Below are positions 1-11,540 of a DNA stretch of 64,000 nucleotides, piece after piece. Source of the stretch: Congeria kusceri (taxonomy: Eukaryota; Mollusca; Bivalvia; Myida; Dreissenidae); assembly GCA_027627225.1 (NCBI GenBank), contig JAPFQT010000087.1:496001-560000 (forward strand), in the 5' to 3' direction. The notes below the pieces were generated by a model that worked only from the letters and a program-made list of their open reading frames with translations, searched no databases and was not told the origin of the DNA. Both the position numbers and the translations under genes were made by a program. The number at the start of each line of letters is the position of its first letter. The stretch's first letter is position 1.

Positions 1-493
1 ATCATTGTCAAGCATAAAGATCGTAAATGAAGTAATCATAACGAATACAGCTCGTACATTAAGTATTCCTCACGAATAAAGATCATACACAAATAATCAT
101 CGTGAATAAAGATCGTACAATAAGTAAACATCAAGGACAAAGATCGTACACAAAGAAATCGTCACGAATAAAGAGAGTACACTAAGTAATTATCACGAAT
201 AAAGATCGTACACTAAGTTATTATTACTAATAAAGATCGTCCACTAAGTAATTATCACGAATAAAGATCGTAAACTAAGTAGTTATCACGAATAAAGATC
301 GTACACTAAGTAGTCAACAAGAATAAAGATCGTACACTAAGTACTCCTCATGAATAAAGATCGTAGACTAAGTAAACCTCAATAACAAAGATCGTACACT
401 AAGTAATCGTCACGAACAAAGATCGTACACTAAGTAATCGTCACGAATAAAGATAGTACAATAAGTAAATTATCGCGAAAAGATCGTACATTT
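1..493. repeat. 31-bp minisatellite, array 1
   Basis: Head-to-tail units of about 31 bp run from the first base of the window, so the array is cut by the window edge. The core is AATAAAGATCGTACACTAAG followed by a variable TAATYRTCACG. About 16 imperfect units are visible. Units differ by scattered substitutions and 1-2 base gaps, which suggests an old array. A degenerate array of the same unit lies at 2971-3375. No coding potential is seen. Confidence 0.93.
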
Positions 494-940
494 AGCAGAC
501 AGAAAAACAAAACAATACAATAATTATGTCATAGTCCTTATGTTATGACATAATCATGTAATATAAGAACTACGAATACAAGAGTAATATCAGACCAACG
601 TCATATAAGACCAGCATAAAGTGTTTGTTTCTCAAAAACAGTTGTGTTACCAGGCTTGCATTTGAAATATGAAAATTCTGGGAACAAACCCCTTTAAAAT
701 TCGCTGCCAATATCAGAAGAGTCCTGTCATGTGACGTTGCATGCACACAAATATAAAAAAACATGTAGAGTCGTGGCCTTTTTGCGGTTCGGTCGGGAAA
801 CAAAAAGTATTAAAGTTTCTGGGAGGCCAGACAATACTTTTATGTAAGGTGCGTTAATCGGCAGCAGAAGAAGAAAAATCGCGATTCCTTTACAACGCCA
901 GAATATAATAGAATGAAGACATGCACAATATATTATTTCA
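494..940. other. No recognisable feature
   Basis: AT-rich sequence between the 31-bp array and a dispersed repeat. Short open frames occur on both strands, but none has codon structure, splice context or a recognisable protein motif. Confidence 0.6.
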
Positions 941-1190
941 GGGAGATCGTACACTCGATGTCGCCAAGAAGCTTCGTGCACGTGTACCGGTCATACGGAA
1001 TCACTCGCATCCGGTTTGTATTCTTCCGGTTCACGAAACAGCTCGAACTATTCCGCAACTGGGAACAGGAAATGTGACACGGAGTAGACGTACACACGAT
1101 AATTCGTGCTGAAGAGAGTTCCACGTGTTCAGAACGAGGCAGGAATTATAGACCAGTCTATGTACCGCCGGGCAGGAGAAACGTTGAAAG
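941..1190. repeat. Dispersed repeat R, copy A
   Basis: Moderately GC-rich block sharing several motifs with three other places in the window (5470-5705, 9745-9915, 26715-26890). The shared blocks are a TCACTCGCWTCCGGTTTGTA-like segment, then CACGTGTTCAGAACGAGG, then GACCAGTCTATGTACCGCCG. It begins with GATCGTACAC, also found in the 31-bp minisatellite unit upstream. No frame stays open through all copies. It may be a decayed transposon coding region; identity is unknown. Confidence 0.6.
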
Positions 1191-1636
1191 GAAATGATGT
1201 TTAAAACTCACGGACAATATTTTTAGAAAACGAATAGTCTTGCCAGCATAAATACCTGCAAATAAAGAAAATTAACACGGTCATATTATTTTCATCATAA
1301 ACAGACGAATATTTATATACATGTAGTTCAATTTTAATAAATACAATTAAATACATGTACGTGCAGTCTGCCACTGTTACTTTATACATGAATTAACAGA
1401 AATGCGTCTGTGAATGCAACTGAGCTGTTAATTGATTTGTGATCCTTTATATATACGTTCATATGTGTATCATGTGTTGCAACATTTTATACAAAACAAA
1501 TGAATCTGCAAAACAAACAGTTCGAACTCACGATGTCCCGATCCGTTGCACTACTCCTACTTTATTTTTATGCGAAATTATCCACTAGATATAACATTCC
1601 ATGTCCGTTTGGAACCGGTATTAGCGTACATTATTA
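1191..1636. other. No recognisable feature
   Basis: AT-rich sequence without tandem structure, tRNA-like boxes or a credible reading frame. Confidence 0.55.
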
Positions 1637-1966
1637 AAGAAATAATTTTCAACTTAGAGTTGTTATTCGGTTAATAAACAACGATTTGGAGTTCTGATGC
1701 GTATGAATTAAACTACGAGGCCGCTAGCCCAAGAGGTTCAATACACGGCATCAGGTCTATAAATCGGTGTTAATTAACCGATAAATAACGATAATGCTAA
1801 AATTATTTCAATTCTAACGTGACCTTTCAATATTTTCTGCAATTACAATGCGAAGTATAGTTTACCGTTTCTGAACTATTTTTTCGGGTTGTTTATTGGT
1901 AGTTTAACAACGGTGAGTTGTGCTCTTTGTGTATAGAAAACTCTGCGCGTGTCATGTTAGAATGTG
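1637..1966 (+). repeat. Palindromic repeat P, copy 1
   Basis: Diverged copy of a ~330-bp family. It starts with AAATAATTTT, continues through an inverted repeat whose arms carry TTGTTTATCGGCCAATAAAC and GTTCTGATGCGT, and ends in a unique half closing with TATCATGTTAGAAT-like sequence. Here the central hairpin is partly decayed (ATTAAACTACGAGGCCGCTAGCCCAAG). Other copies lie at 8239-8456, 29457-29766, 30275-30547, 30950-31252, 31388-31721 and 34768-35083. Strand is arbitrary, set by the orientation of copy 7. Confidence 0.8.
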
Positions 1967-2603
1967 CGTTTTATATCAATCATGCAAAAGCAAACCATAT
2001 ATAATGTTTCGTAAAACGTAAAAGTTCATATGATTTATTGACAATTACGTTGTAAGGTAAGGTTATAGACTCATGGATATTGCCCTAAGGGGTGTAATGA
2101 GAACTGGTATCGTTTCTCGCTGCTTCTTCTTCAAGAAGCATTCGTTTTAATGAATCTCGTTTAATTATTGTGTTAAATGAATGTGACTGAACGTTCCGTT
2201 AATGGGACTATGTCAACGAAAAGTTCCTCAATGGGGTAATTTCTTTAAAAATCTGAAATTAACATAATAAAACTAACATAAAATAAAATAAGGTATATAT
2301 AATGGCAAAATAGTTTTCGCATTTTGAGATAAATTCAATTTATAATACAGGTCGTGTTTTAATGTTTATATTCTGACGTCAGAATTGTGAGTATTTTGTA
2401 CAAGCATAGCTTACACATGTTCCCTTACAAAGAAGAATAGCGCAGGTGTATTAACCGCTGTCTGCTGTCATTTCTTCTTATGGCTCCTAAGTCGTGAGTT
2501 CGATACCCGCTTGGGGTTTTCAAACAGTTTTGCTGATTAGTTTTTATCAAATATCTCATTATGTATTATAGTATTTATCATTTATTTAATGTACATGTCT
2601 TAG
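1967..2603. other. No firm feature
   Basis: AT-rich. A B-box-like GTGAGTTCGATACCCG occurs near 2492-2507, but no well-spaced A box accompanies it, so a SINE cannot be claimed. Nothing else is recognised. Confidence 0.5.
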
Positions 2604-2780
2604 CAACCAGGCGACACAACAACGTAACACAACCAGGCAACACAACAACGTAACACAGCCGGGCCAACAACAACGTAACACAACCAAGTGACACAACAAC
2701 GGAATACAATCAATTGAAACATAACACAACCAGGCCACACAACGACGTAACACAACAAAAACACCACCAACACAACCACT
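2604..2780. repeat. 26-bp minisatellite, array 2
   Basis: About six to seven units of 26-27 bp with core CAGGCGACACAACAACGTAA followed by CACAAC. Its unit length and the ACACAACNACGTAACAC core match the large array at 16161-17368. The unit is also similar in design to the arrays at 6600-6889 and 42166-42808. Confidence 0.9.
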
Positions 2781-2970
2781 TTTAGTATATATTTTGAGTG
2801 TTATATAACGGTCTGAATTGTCAACGATTTAGTTTAGCTTATTACAAGCCATGGCAGCACACACAATTGCAATATCAGGACATTTTATTCAAATGTCTTA
2901 CAATTTGGATATCACATGCTCATATTGGATAAAGATCTAAAGTTGGGGATTGGGTAAATAATCTTAAATT

Positions 2971-3375
2971 AAGTGATCAATAAAAAAAACATTAGGTGAT
3001 CATAGGGAATAAAGACCGTACAGATAAAGACTGTGCTGTTAGTGATCACGGGTAATAAAGATCTTACATACTATGATCATCACGAATCAAGACCGTTCAC
3101 TACACAGTATGTGATCGTCACAAACAATGTTTCGTACACTGACCGTCACGACGAAAGATCGTTCAGAATCTATTCACCACAAATAAAGATCGTACACTTA
3201 GTGATCATGGTGAAAAACATCGTATATTACGTGAACATCGGGAATACATATTGTTTAACATGGGATCATCGCGAATGAAGATCGTACAGAATAATTGTGA
3301 CCCACACGAATACAGATCTTACATTGAGTAATCATCAAGAAAAATATCATAAATAAAGCAATCATTATGAAACAA
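2971..3375. repeat. 31-bp minisatellite, degenerate array
   Basis: Degenerate tandem copies of the 31-bp unit of 1-493 (GTGATCATCACGAATAAAGA, then CCGTACACT). Units are shuffled and several are truncated. The two arrays are separated by about 2.5 kb holding repeat R, palindromic repeat P and a 26-bp array. Confidence 0.85.
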
Positions 3376-4825
3376 GTGTACAAATTATAAGCAAAATCTG
3401 AATGAAATGCAGATGCATAACATTATAACATTGTTGAAAGGCTAGTTGCGAAGTCACGCACGATTCGGAGCTTCTCGTTGTTTTCAGCCCTGATAATTTA
3501 TGTCAATGTTATACTGCTGTATAGGTTTTTAAGGCTTGTTTTAGAATTCACATACTCGACATCGGATTTGCGGGTTCAGTTTCAATTGCTTCCTTTGAAC
3601 TATTTTTGTTGCGGACCACTGTACAATGTTTCATGCCAAATACGAATTATCTTGGCCTTGCGGTTTCAGAGGAGAATATTGTTAAGTCCACTTGTCATAT
3701 AAGTTTATATAAACCATATGACCCTCAGGGCACGGCCATATTTCACCCCTGGGTATAATTTGAACAATCTGTGTATAGGACCACTTTACAATGTACAATG
3801 TTTCACGCCAAATATGAAACCTCTGGACCTTGCGGTTTCAGAGAAGAAGATTTTTAAAGCCCACTAGCCATATAAGTCTATTGAAACCATATGACACCGA
3901 GGCGTTGCACATTTTACCCCAGGGGCATAATTTCAACAATCTCTGGAGGACCACTATACGATGTTACTCACCAAATAAGAAACCTCTGGGCCTCGCGGTT
4001 TCAGAGGAGAACAATTTTAAAGTCCACTTGCCATATAATTTTACAGAAAACATGTGACCCCGGGGCGTGGCTTCTTTTTACCCTAGGGGCATATTTTGAA
4101 CAATCTTTGTGAAGGACCTCTATACAATGTTTCAAGCCAAACATGAAATCTCTGGGCCTTGCGGTTTCAGAGGAGAAGATTTTTAAACCCACTTGCCATA
4201 TAAGCCTACTGAAACCATATGGCCCAGAGGTCGTGGCCACTTTTACCCCAGGGGCATAATTTTAACAATCTTTGTAGAGGACCACTATAGGATGCTAAAC
4301 AGGTTTCAGATGAGATTTTTTAAAGTCATTGTGCTAGTTAAGTCTTTATAAAACATATGACCCCCGGGGCAGGGGCCCTTTTTATTCCAGGGCCATAATT
4401 TGAACAATCTTTGTACAATATTATATACCAAATATAAAAACTCTGGGCCTTGCGGTTTCAGAAGAGAAGATTTTTAAAGTTCGTTATGCCATAAGTCAAT
4501 ATAAAGCATGGACCCCCCGGGGCGTGGTAAGTTTTGACCCCAAGGGCATAAAGTAAACAATCTTTGTAGTAACACTATGCGATGTTACATACTAATTACG
4601 AAACCGCTGGACCTTGCGTTTTCAGAGGAGAAGATCTTCAAAGTCATTTTGCTATTTAAGTCTATATAAGCCATGTTACCCCAGGGCGTGTCCAGTTTTG
4701 ACTCCAGGGGAATAATTTAAACACACTTTGTAGAGGCCCACTAAAGGATGCCACGTATCAAATATGAAAGCTCTCAGCAATGCAGTTTCAGAGATATTTA
4801 AAGTGTTCACTTTTTAAATCTGTTT

Positions 4826-5165
4826 CATGCACCTATCAATATTTTCCCCCAGGGGGGAGCGGCGAGCTGACCCAGAGGAATTTGACTAATTTTATTTTTC
4901 GGGTTCTAATTCCCCACCCTAGAACCAAGCATTTGTGTCTAAATCCCCACAGTGGGAGATGCTTGGTATATCGAATGACCCAGGGGGCCAATATTACCAG
5001 GATCTAAAATCCGACCGAAGACAAATTCTATTTCCCGCGACCCGGATTCATTCGGCGTGTCAAATTCCCGGCGTGTCGGAAATCGCTTTCAGTCTAAAGT
5101 CCCGTATATGCCCGCCGCTAAACCTCGGGGGGGGGGGGGGGGGAAATATTGATAAGTGCATTAGC
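4826..5165. mobile_element. Short element inside E1 with inverted G/C-rich ends
   Basis: The E1 monomer order is interrupted by a block bounded by inverted copies of GCACCTATCAATATTTTCCC, the right copy reading GGGAAATATTGATAAGTGCA in the reverse sense. Inside is CTAATTCCCCACCCTAGAAC. The same internal and end sequences recur on the other strand at 61436-61535. This looks like a small TIR element, or a fragment of one. The 16-base G run near 5129-5145 may be length-uncertain. Confidence 0.5.
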
Positions 5166-5342
5166 TCACCAACATATGTAGCGGACCGAAACGGTTTGAA
5201 GCATTTTGAAAGAGGGTCACCTAAGGCTCATTCCTGTAAGTTTTGTGAAATCTGCTCAGCGGTTGAGGAGCAGATGTTGTTTTATTGAAAATGTTGACGG
5301 ACGAAGGACGATGCACGACGGACAAAAGGCGATAAAAAAAAA

Positions 5343-5360
5343 AGCTCACCATGGTGAGCT
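5343..5360. repeat. Perfect 18-bp palindrome at 3' end of E1
   Basis: AGCTCACCATGGTGAGCT is self-complementary and is followed directly by AAAA. The corresponding end of E4 (14276-14309) is also a hairpin with AGCTCA...TGAGCT arms followed by AAAA, so this is a conserved terminal structure of the family. Confidence 0.85.
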
Positions 5361-5469
5361 AAAACACGCATCAGGACGGGCGTAGCTATGCTATTTAGGG
5401 TCATAAAAATCGTGTTTTACTTCGCAACAAAAATACATAATCAATTAAACCCATTCAGTCGCATGTGCA

Positions 5470-5705
5470 TCAGTCTATACGGGGTAAGACGGAGAGGGAG
5501 AGGTCAGGATGGTTCATTGGAGTCACTCGCTTCCGGTGTGTAGACTTCCGGTTCGACCTTTTCAAACGTTTCAATCCAACATTCGATATGCGACACGCAG
5601 CACACGCGCAGGCAACAATTCTTGCAGACGACAGTTCCAGAAACCAGAAGGAATAATGTACCGCGTAGAAGTGGAAGTTGGAAAGGTATCGGATGTTACC
5701 TCGCG
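5470..5705. repeat. Dispersed repeat R, copy B
   Basis: Shares GGAGTCACTCGCTTCCGG, ACTTCCGGTTC, GACGACAGTTCCAG and AATGTACCGCG with the other R copies (941-1190, 9745-9915, 26715-26890). Frames are interrupted on both strands. A minus-strand open frame across it has weak residue similarity to that of copy A (ELSSARI...), consistent with a shared decayed coding origin but not enough to name a protein. Confidence 0.55.
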
Positions 5706-6599
5706 TATGACAGGAAGAGCTTTGAAGGTCTTTTTTTAACAAACCATATTTTTCACACATGTGAACAATATGATCTCATTTGTCACATTTGTAAATGCGA
5801 AGAATGTTAAACAAAAACGGGTTATGCGTGAAGATCAAAGAATAATATGATTTCCCAGATGTGAAAAATACGATTTGTGAAAAGCATAGTCCAACAGCAC
5901 TATAAGACCTCCAGAGTGCAGGGCCATATAGTCGACGACAGTCCTTATACATTGACAAATAAATCACAAAATATACTTTGTAACATTTTAGATAAGTGTA
6001 TTTCATTGAAACGATTATACATTTCATGATGGCACGTCGTATTAATCAAAATGGATGGTTTTCCCCATACCTCCGAAATATTGACAATACATTAAATTGT
6101 ATAAGACATAAATAAAATTTAACATTGTTAACAGACACTGTAATGTCCAGATGACAACCATATGTTGATAAAAAAATCACCTTTATTGTATGGTGGAAAT
6201 AGTGTGAATATTTTCACCGAAACAAATTGCATTTATTCGCTATGAAATGTTAAATATACTACATTTTTATATTTTTAATAATAATGTATTATTTCGGTTA
6301 ATTAAGTTTTTCAACAGTAATTATACATTAACGCGTGGCGCCGAAAAAAACAACGTGACCAAACTTTCCGGTAAAATTTCTGTACAGTTTAAGTCTATAT
6401 AATTTAATTACATAGAGAATTTGGAAAGAACATTCAAAATAAATCAACATCAGGTTATTATGATTAAACACGTGACCGTGGTTTATGGAGAACTTAACCC
6501 AAGAGTATCGTCCTTAAGTTAAGTTAAATTGTGTAAATACCTCCCCGTTGTTATACAAGCATAATTCTGTTGAATAAATCCGCATGTTATTATTGGTTA
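5706..6599. other. No recognisable feature
   Basis: AT-rich sequence with no tandem structure. No open frame with coding character was seen on either strand. Confidence 0.6.
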
Positions 6600-6889
6600 A
6601 AACGGCTCCTGACATGACTCAACCAAACGATACAACGACGTGACACAATTAAACAATGCAACGACGTGACACAATCAAACGATGCAACGACGTGACATGA
6701 GCAATTGATGCAACGACGTGACATAAGCAAACGATGCAACGACGTGACACAATCAAACGATGCAACGACGTGACATAAGCAAACGGTGCAACGACGTGAC
6801 ATAAGCAAGCGATGCAACGATGTGACATAAGCAAACGATGCAACGACGTGACATAATCAAACGATGCAACGACGTGACATAAGCAAACG
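6600..6889. repeat. 26-bp minisatellite, array 3
   Basis: About eleven units of 26 bp with core CGATGCAACGACGTGACATA plus AGCAAA, with ACACAATCAAA variants. Period and the CAACNACGTRAC core ally it to arrays 2, 4 and 7. Open frames through it on the minus strand (repeating VTSLHRLLMSRR-like peptides) come from the repeat and are not genes. Confidence 0.93.
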
Positions 6890-6922
6890 AATTCTGATGC
6901 GTAGGAATTAAACCACGAGCGG
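6890..6922 (+). repeat. Stub of palindromic repeat P
   Basis: ATTCTGATGCGTAGGAATTA and ACCACGAG match the central arm of repeat P and abut the end of the 26-bp array. Only one arm is present. Confidence 0.6.
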
Positions 6923-7154
6923 CTATGAGTATAGTTTTTATGCACACGAACAATAATTTAAGGAACATTTTTATATCAGAGTAATTGAACGAAAGCGGAT
7001 TGCCCTGAATATTAAAACATCATGTTTAGTCGACCAAAAAAGAAACCCGACACTTCATAATTTGATACATCCTTTTTCGTTAAAACCGCTGTGTACAAAT
7101 ACGACCAATTATAGATACATGTCTGTAAAAAATGAAAATGCAGATCTGTGTTAA

Positions 7155-8146
7155 AACAAGAGCTGTCGGAGGACAGCGCGCTCGACTTTTCTTGTACTTG
7201 TCAGAGTTACTTGCATTTGTTTAAAACAATCTGTTTGGATAGTAGGGGCCAATTAAACAAAGTTTATTTCGAACTGGCGTTACTGAGTGGAAAGTATTTT
7301 GCTAATTTTCAAAACAGTGGCCTTGACACCACCCACCCCATATGCAATCTGATGCAATGTCTCGCTATACGGAATCTATTAAACGAGTCCCACCAAAATA
7401 TTTCAATTTGTTGTCGAGTTACTGTGCGGAAACATTATATATATTTTTAGTTACATTCACTTTGACCTTGACACCACCCAACCCACCCCAAATGCGATCT
7501 CAAGTTAAGTATTGCTTTAGGTTATCTATGTATGAATATTCATTCTCGAGTTAGGGAGTGGAAATCAAAAGTTTATTCCGCCACCCCACCTACGGGAATG
7601 TAAAATATCTAAGTGTAAAAAGGCCCATAATTTTGACAAATTTTAAACTAGAGTTATCGAAATTGGCATTTGGGTTCATTTTCATATAGGAAATTAGTGT
7701 TTTAAGTTTGAATGAAATCCCTAAAGCCAGAAACTAGCTTACTGAAAAACTTTAACCTATCCAAATAGTGTATATGTAAAATTTCTAAATGTAAAAATGG
7801 GTTCATTTTAATATAGGGAATAAGTGTTTTAAGTTTGAATGAAACCCCTCAAGCCATTCCTGAGAATCTAGCTTACCGGAAAACTTTAACCTCTACAAAT
7901 AACTTACATGTAAAATTTCTAAGTGTAAAAAGGCCCATAATTTTAACAAATTTCAAACTAGAGTTACCAAACTTGGCCTTTAGGTTCATTTTAATATGGG
8001 GAATAGATGTTTTACATTTGAATGAAATCCCTCAAGCCCTTCCTGAGAAACTAGCTTACCAAAAACCTTAAACCTAACCCAGATGCCGACGCCGACGCCG
8101 GGGTGAGTAGAATAGCTTGCCTTTTCTTCGAAAAGTCGAGCTGAAA
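7155..8146 (+). mobile_element. Satellite-core element E2
   Basis: Head: hairpin GCTGTCGGAGGACAGC (7162-7177) followed by GCGCTCGACTTTTC. Body: irregular tandem units of about 130-175 bp containing AATTTCTAAGTGTAAAAAGG and GTTTGAATGAAATCCCT. Tail: GACGCCGACGCCGGGG, then TTCTTCGAAAAGTCGAGCTG. Head and tail contain matching subterminal inverted repeats (GCTCGACTTTTC against GAAAAGTCGAGC). Elements E3 and E5 share head and tail but carry a different core. No protein is encoded. Confidence 0.8.
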
Positions 8147-8238
8147 TCGGTCTGTTTCAATATTCGACCGTCGATCAGTAATCATCTTGATCCGGTTTCC
8201 AGAGAAGCGATAAACTATACGCTCTCTAATATCTAATT

Positions 8239-8456
8239 AAACCACTACAAATCAGTCGTTCTGATGCGTGACTATTAAACCACTACAAATCAGTCGTTCT
8301 GATGCGTGACTATTTAAACCACTACAAATCAGTCGTTCTGATGCGTGACTATTAAACCATTCGGGCTAGCGCCCTCGTGGTTTTATTCCTACACATTAGA
8401 ACTCCAAATCGTTGTTAATTGGCCGATTAAGGACGATACATCAAAAATTATTTCTT
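8239..8456 (-). repeat. Palindromic repeat P, copy 2, with triplicated arm
   Basis: Minus-orientation copy of repeat P. One arm, CAGTCGTTCTGATGCGTGAC with TATTAAACCACTACAAAT, is repeated three times with a period of about 38-39 bp at the left end. The central hairpin (ATTCGGGCTAGCGCCCTCGTGG) and the other arm follow. The unique half of the family is missing. Confidence 0.75.
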
Positions 8457-8671
8457 AAGTAAAAAGTCATACGGATCAAAATATATACGACAACAACCAC
8501 TAACTACAGCATTCAGTCCGTGTCCATTTTGGAACTCAAATGTTTAAAATAGTTCATCGCGCATTGTATATTACGTTATAACTTAATGCAAAAAGGTAAA
8601 AAAAGTGTAAAAATGAGCATAACTCTGTCAAAATACAGAGTTATGCGGAATGTTGCACCTGATGCTGGAGT

Positions 8672-9740
8672 TGGTCAGAGGACAGCGCGCTCGACTATTC
8701 GAAGTAATCCAGTTTGAACGTGGAAGCGGCATTAATTTGTTGAAATACAAAACTGAGTTATGGCATTTATTTCATAAAATTCTTTCGAGTTTCAAGTAAA
8801 AACCGTATGTAAAAAATGTAAGACTTTGGAACAAAAACTTTTACCACAAAATCTATGTAAAAAGGTGGCATACCTCGGTAAGAATACAAAACAGAGTTAT
8901 AGGGAATGTTAAACCTGATGCTGGGAAACGTATATTCCATGTTTTAAGTGAATAACATATGCAGTTTGTAAGGTATATTACTTCTGAATATAACCTTTAA
9001 CCAGAATATCTATGTTACAAAGGGGCATAACTCTGTCAAAATACAAAACAGAGTTATGGAGAATGTTGCCGCTGATACTTGAGTTGATGGCAGAAGTATA
9101 TTTTCAAGTTTAAAGTAAATAACTTAATATGTAGATATGAAGTTGCAAACTTCTGAATATAAACTTGAACCACAAAATCTATGTGAAAATGGGACATAAC
9201 TCTGTCAAAATACAAAACAGAGTTATGGGGAATATTGCCCCTGGTACTGGAGTAAATGCGAAAGATATATTCCATGTTTCAAGTGAATAACTTATGTAGT
9301 TTTGACGTTACAAAGCCGCTGAATATAAATTTTAACCAGAAAAAAATATGTGAAAAAGGGGCAAGACTCTGTCAAAATATAAACCAGAGTTATGGAAAAT
9401 GTTGTCCCTGATATTGGAATTGCTGACAAAAGTATATTCCACGTTTCAAGTGAATAACTTATGTAGTTTTGACGTTAAAAAACTTTTGAATATATACTTT
9501 ATCCAGAAAATCTATTTAAAAACGGTGTATAACTCTGTCAAACAACAAAACAGAGTAATGGGGAATTTTGCCCCTGACACTGGAGTTTGTAATAAAGGTA
9601 TATTCCATGTTTCGAGTGAAACACTTGTGTAGTTTTGAAGTTACAAGACTTTTGAATAAAAACTTTAACCAACTCAGATGCGGACGCCGACGCCGGGGCA
9701 ATTAGGAAAGCTCCCGTATTCTTCGATTAGTCGAGCTAAA
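8672..9740 (+). mobile_element. Satellite-core element E3
   Basis: Head CAGAGGACAGCGCGCTCGAC and TATTCGAAG; tail GACGCCGACGCCGGGGC followed by CTTCGATTAGTCGAGCTAAA. Head and tail form the subterminal inverted repeat GCTCGACTATTCGAAG. The core has monomers of about 157-170 bp (ACAGAGTTAT at 8891, 9048, 9218, 9384, 9550) containing GGGGCATAACTCTGTCAAAA. A monomer fragment (about 8610-8671) lies before the head, as if E3 sits in or next to an older copy. Non-coding. Confidence 0.82.
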
Positions 9741-9744
9741 AATT

Positions 9745-9915
9745 GGACTTAGGAGGTGTACATGAAACGCCTCTCTGGCACGAGATTCGGAGAAAAATAT
9801 AGAAAGAAACATACATGCAGACGACAGTTTCTCGTGTCCAGAACCAGGACGATATGATAGACGGAATAATAGGCAAATCTATGTACCACCGAACAAGCTT
9901 GGGACGTCGGGTGTC
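9745..9915. repeat. Dispersed repeat R, copy C
   Basis: Partial R copy directly after E3: GCAGACGACAGTTTCTCGTG, CCAGAACCAGGACGATATGA and ATCTATGTACCACCGAAC match the distal half of the R family. The proximal CTTCCGG part is absent or too diverged. Confidence 0.55.
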
Positions 9916-11540
9916 TGTTGTGATCATATTAAATTTTTTATATTAAAGGGACTTGTCCACAGAATTTTGTATGTTTTGAAATATGCCATCAAGCGTCTTA
10001 AACTGACAAATTAAAGCTTCTGAGCTAACGAGCTCAAGAATTATAAAACAAGATGGCCCTAGGTCGCTCACCAGAGTTTAAGGCATCCTAAATTAAAGTA
10101 ATGGATTATTACAAGAAGCCAAATGGAACTAAACCACTAACCTGAGTATACATATATGGGCCTTACAGTTTCAGGAGAAGATCTTTATAGTCTATATATA
10201 CCATGTGACCCACAGGGCATGGCCACTTTCTACCCCAGGGGCATAATTTGAAAAATATTTGTAGAGGACCACTATACAATGTTTCATGCCAAATATAAAA
10301 CATCGGGGCCTTGCGATTTCAGAGGAGAAGACTTTTGCAAAGGGATAATGTGAACAATCTTTGTATAGGACCACTATACAATGTTGTAAACAAAATATGA
10401 AATATTTGGGCCTTGGGGTTTTAGAGGAGAATATTTTTAACGTCCAATTGCCATATAAATCTATATAAATCATGTCACCCACAGGGTGTGGACACTTTTC
10501 ACCCCAGGGGCATAATTTGAACAATCTTTGTAGAGGCCCACTATACGATGTTATATACCAAATACGAAACCTCTGGGCCTTGCGGTTTCAGAGGAGATTT
10601 TAAGTCATTTTGCTATTTAAGTCTATAGAAAACATGTGACCCTAGGGCATGGCTTCGTTTTACATCATGGCATAATTTGAACATCCTTTGTAGACCACCA
10701 CTATACAAGGTTACATACCAGATACGAAACCTCTGGGCCTTGCGGTTTCAGAGGAGAAGATTTTTTAAAGTCATTTTACTATTTAAATCTATGTAAACCC
10801 TGTGACCCCAGGGTGTGGCCAGTTTTGACCACAGGGTCATTATTTGAAAAAACTGTGTACACGACTACTATAGGATGTTACATACCAAAAACGAAACCTA
10901 TGGGCTTTGTGGTTTCAAAGAAGACGATTTTTTAAAAGTGATTTTGCTATTTAACTATATATTATCCACGTGACCGCCAGGGCGTGTCCACCTTTAACCA
11001 CAGGGGCATAATTTGAACAATCTTTGTAGAGGACCATTATAGGATGTTTCGTAGCAAATACGAAACCTCCGGGCCTTGCAGTTTCAGAGGAGAAGATGTT
11101 TAATAATCATTTTGCTATTTATTCTATATAAACCCTGTGACCCCCTGGGCGTCGCCTGTTTTGACCACAGGGACAATATTTGAACAATCTTTGTACAGGA
11201 ACATTATATGATGATACATACCAAATACGAAATCTCTGGGGCTAGCGGTTTCAAAGAATATTGTTTTAGAAGTCATTTTGCTATATATACTATATCAACC
11301 ATGTGACCCCGGGACCTGGCACGTTTTGTCCCCAGGGGCATAATTTGAACAATCTTTGTAGAGGGCTACTATAAGATGTTACATACCAATTACAAATCTC
11401 TGGGTCTTGCGGTTTCAGAGGAGAAGACTTTTAAAGTCATTTTGCTATTTATTCTATATAAACCATGTTACCCCCGGGGCGTGGTCCGTTTTGACCACAG
11501 AGGCATAATTTGACCAAACTTTGTAGAAGACCACCATAGG

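Larger units (their letters stand above)
3600..5362 (+). mobile_element. Satellite-core element E1
   Basis: Tandem monomers of about 163-172 bp, recognised by CCTTGCGGTTTCAGAGGAGA at 3659, 3831, 3994 and 4160 and onward. Each also holds a 'GACCCCRGGGCGTGG' block and GGGGCATAATTTGAACAATC. The 3' end is a run of ACGGACGA-type sequence, poly-A, then the palindrome AGCTCACCATGGTGAGCT and AAAAC. The 5' head present in E4 is missing, so this copy is 5'-truncated. The design (satellite core, terminal hairpin, no coding) fits non-autonomous Helentron-associated or oyster 'pearl'-type elements; that is inference. Confidence 0.8.

Noticed and set aside
1..493. CRISPR-like regular repeat arrays (also 6600-6889, 15446-15952, 16161-17368, 25746-26655)
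   Set aside because: Units are head-to-tail with no unique spacers, there are no cas genes, and the context is animal nuclear DNA.
2447..2515. Possible tRNA/SINE with a B box GTGAGTTCGATACCCG
   Set aside because: No A box at a proper distance and no second copy in the window.
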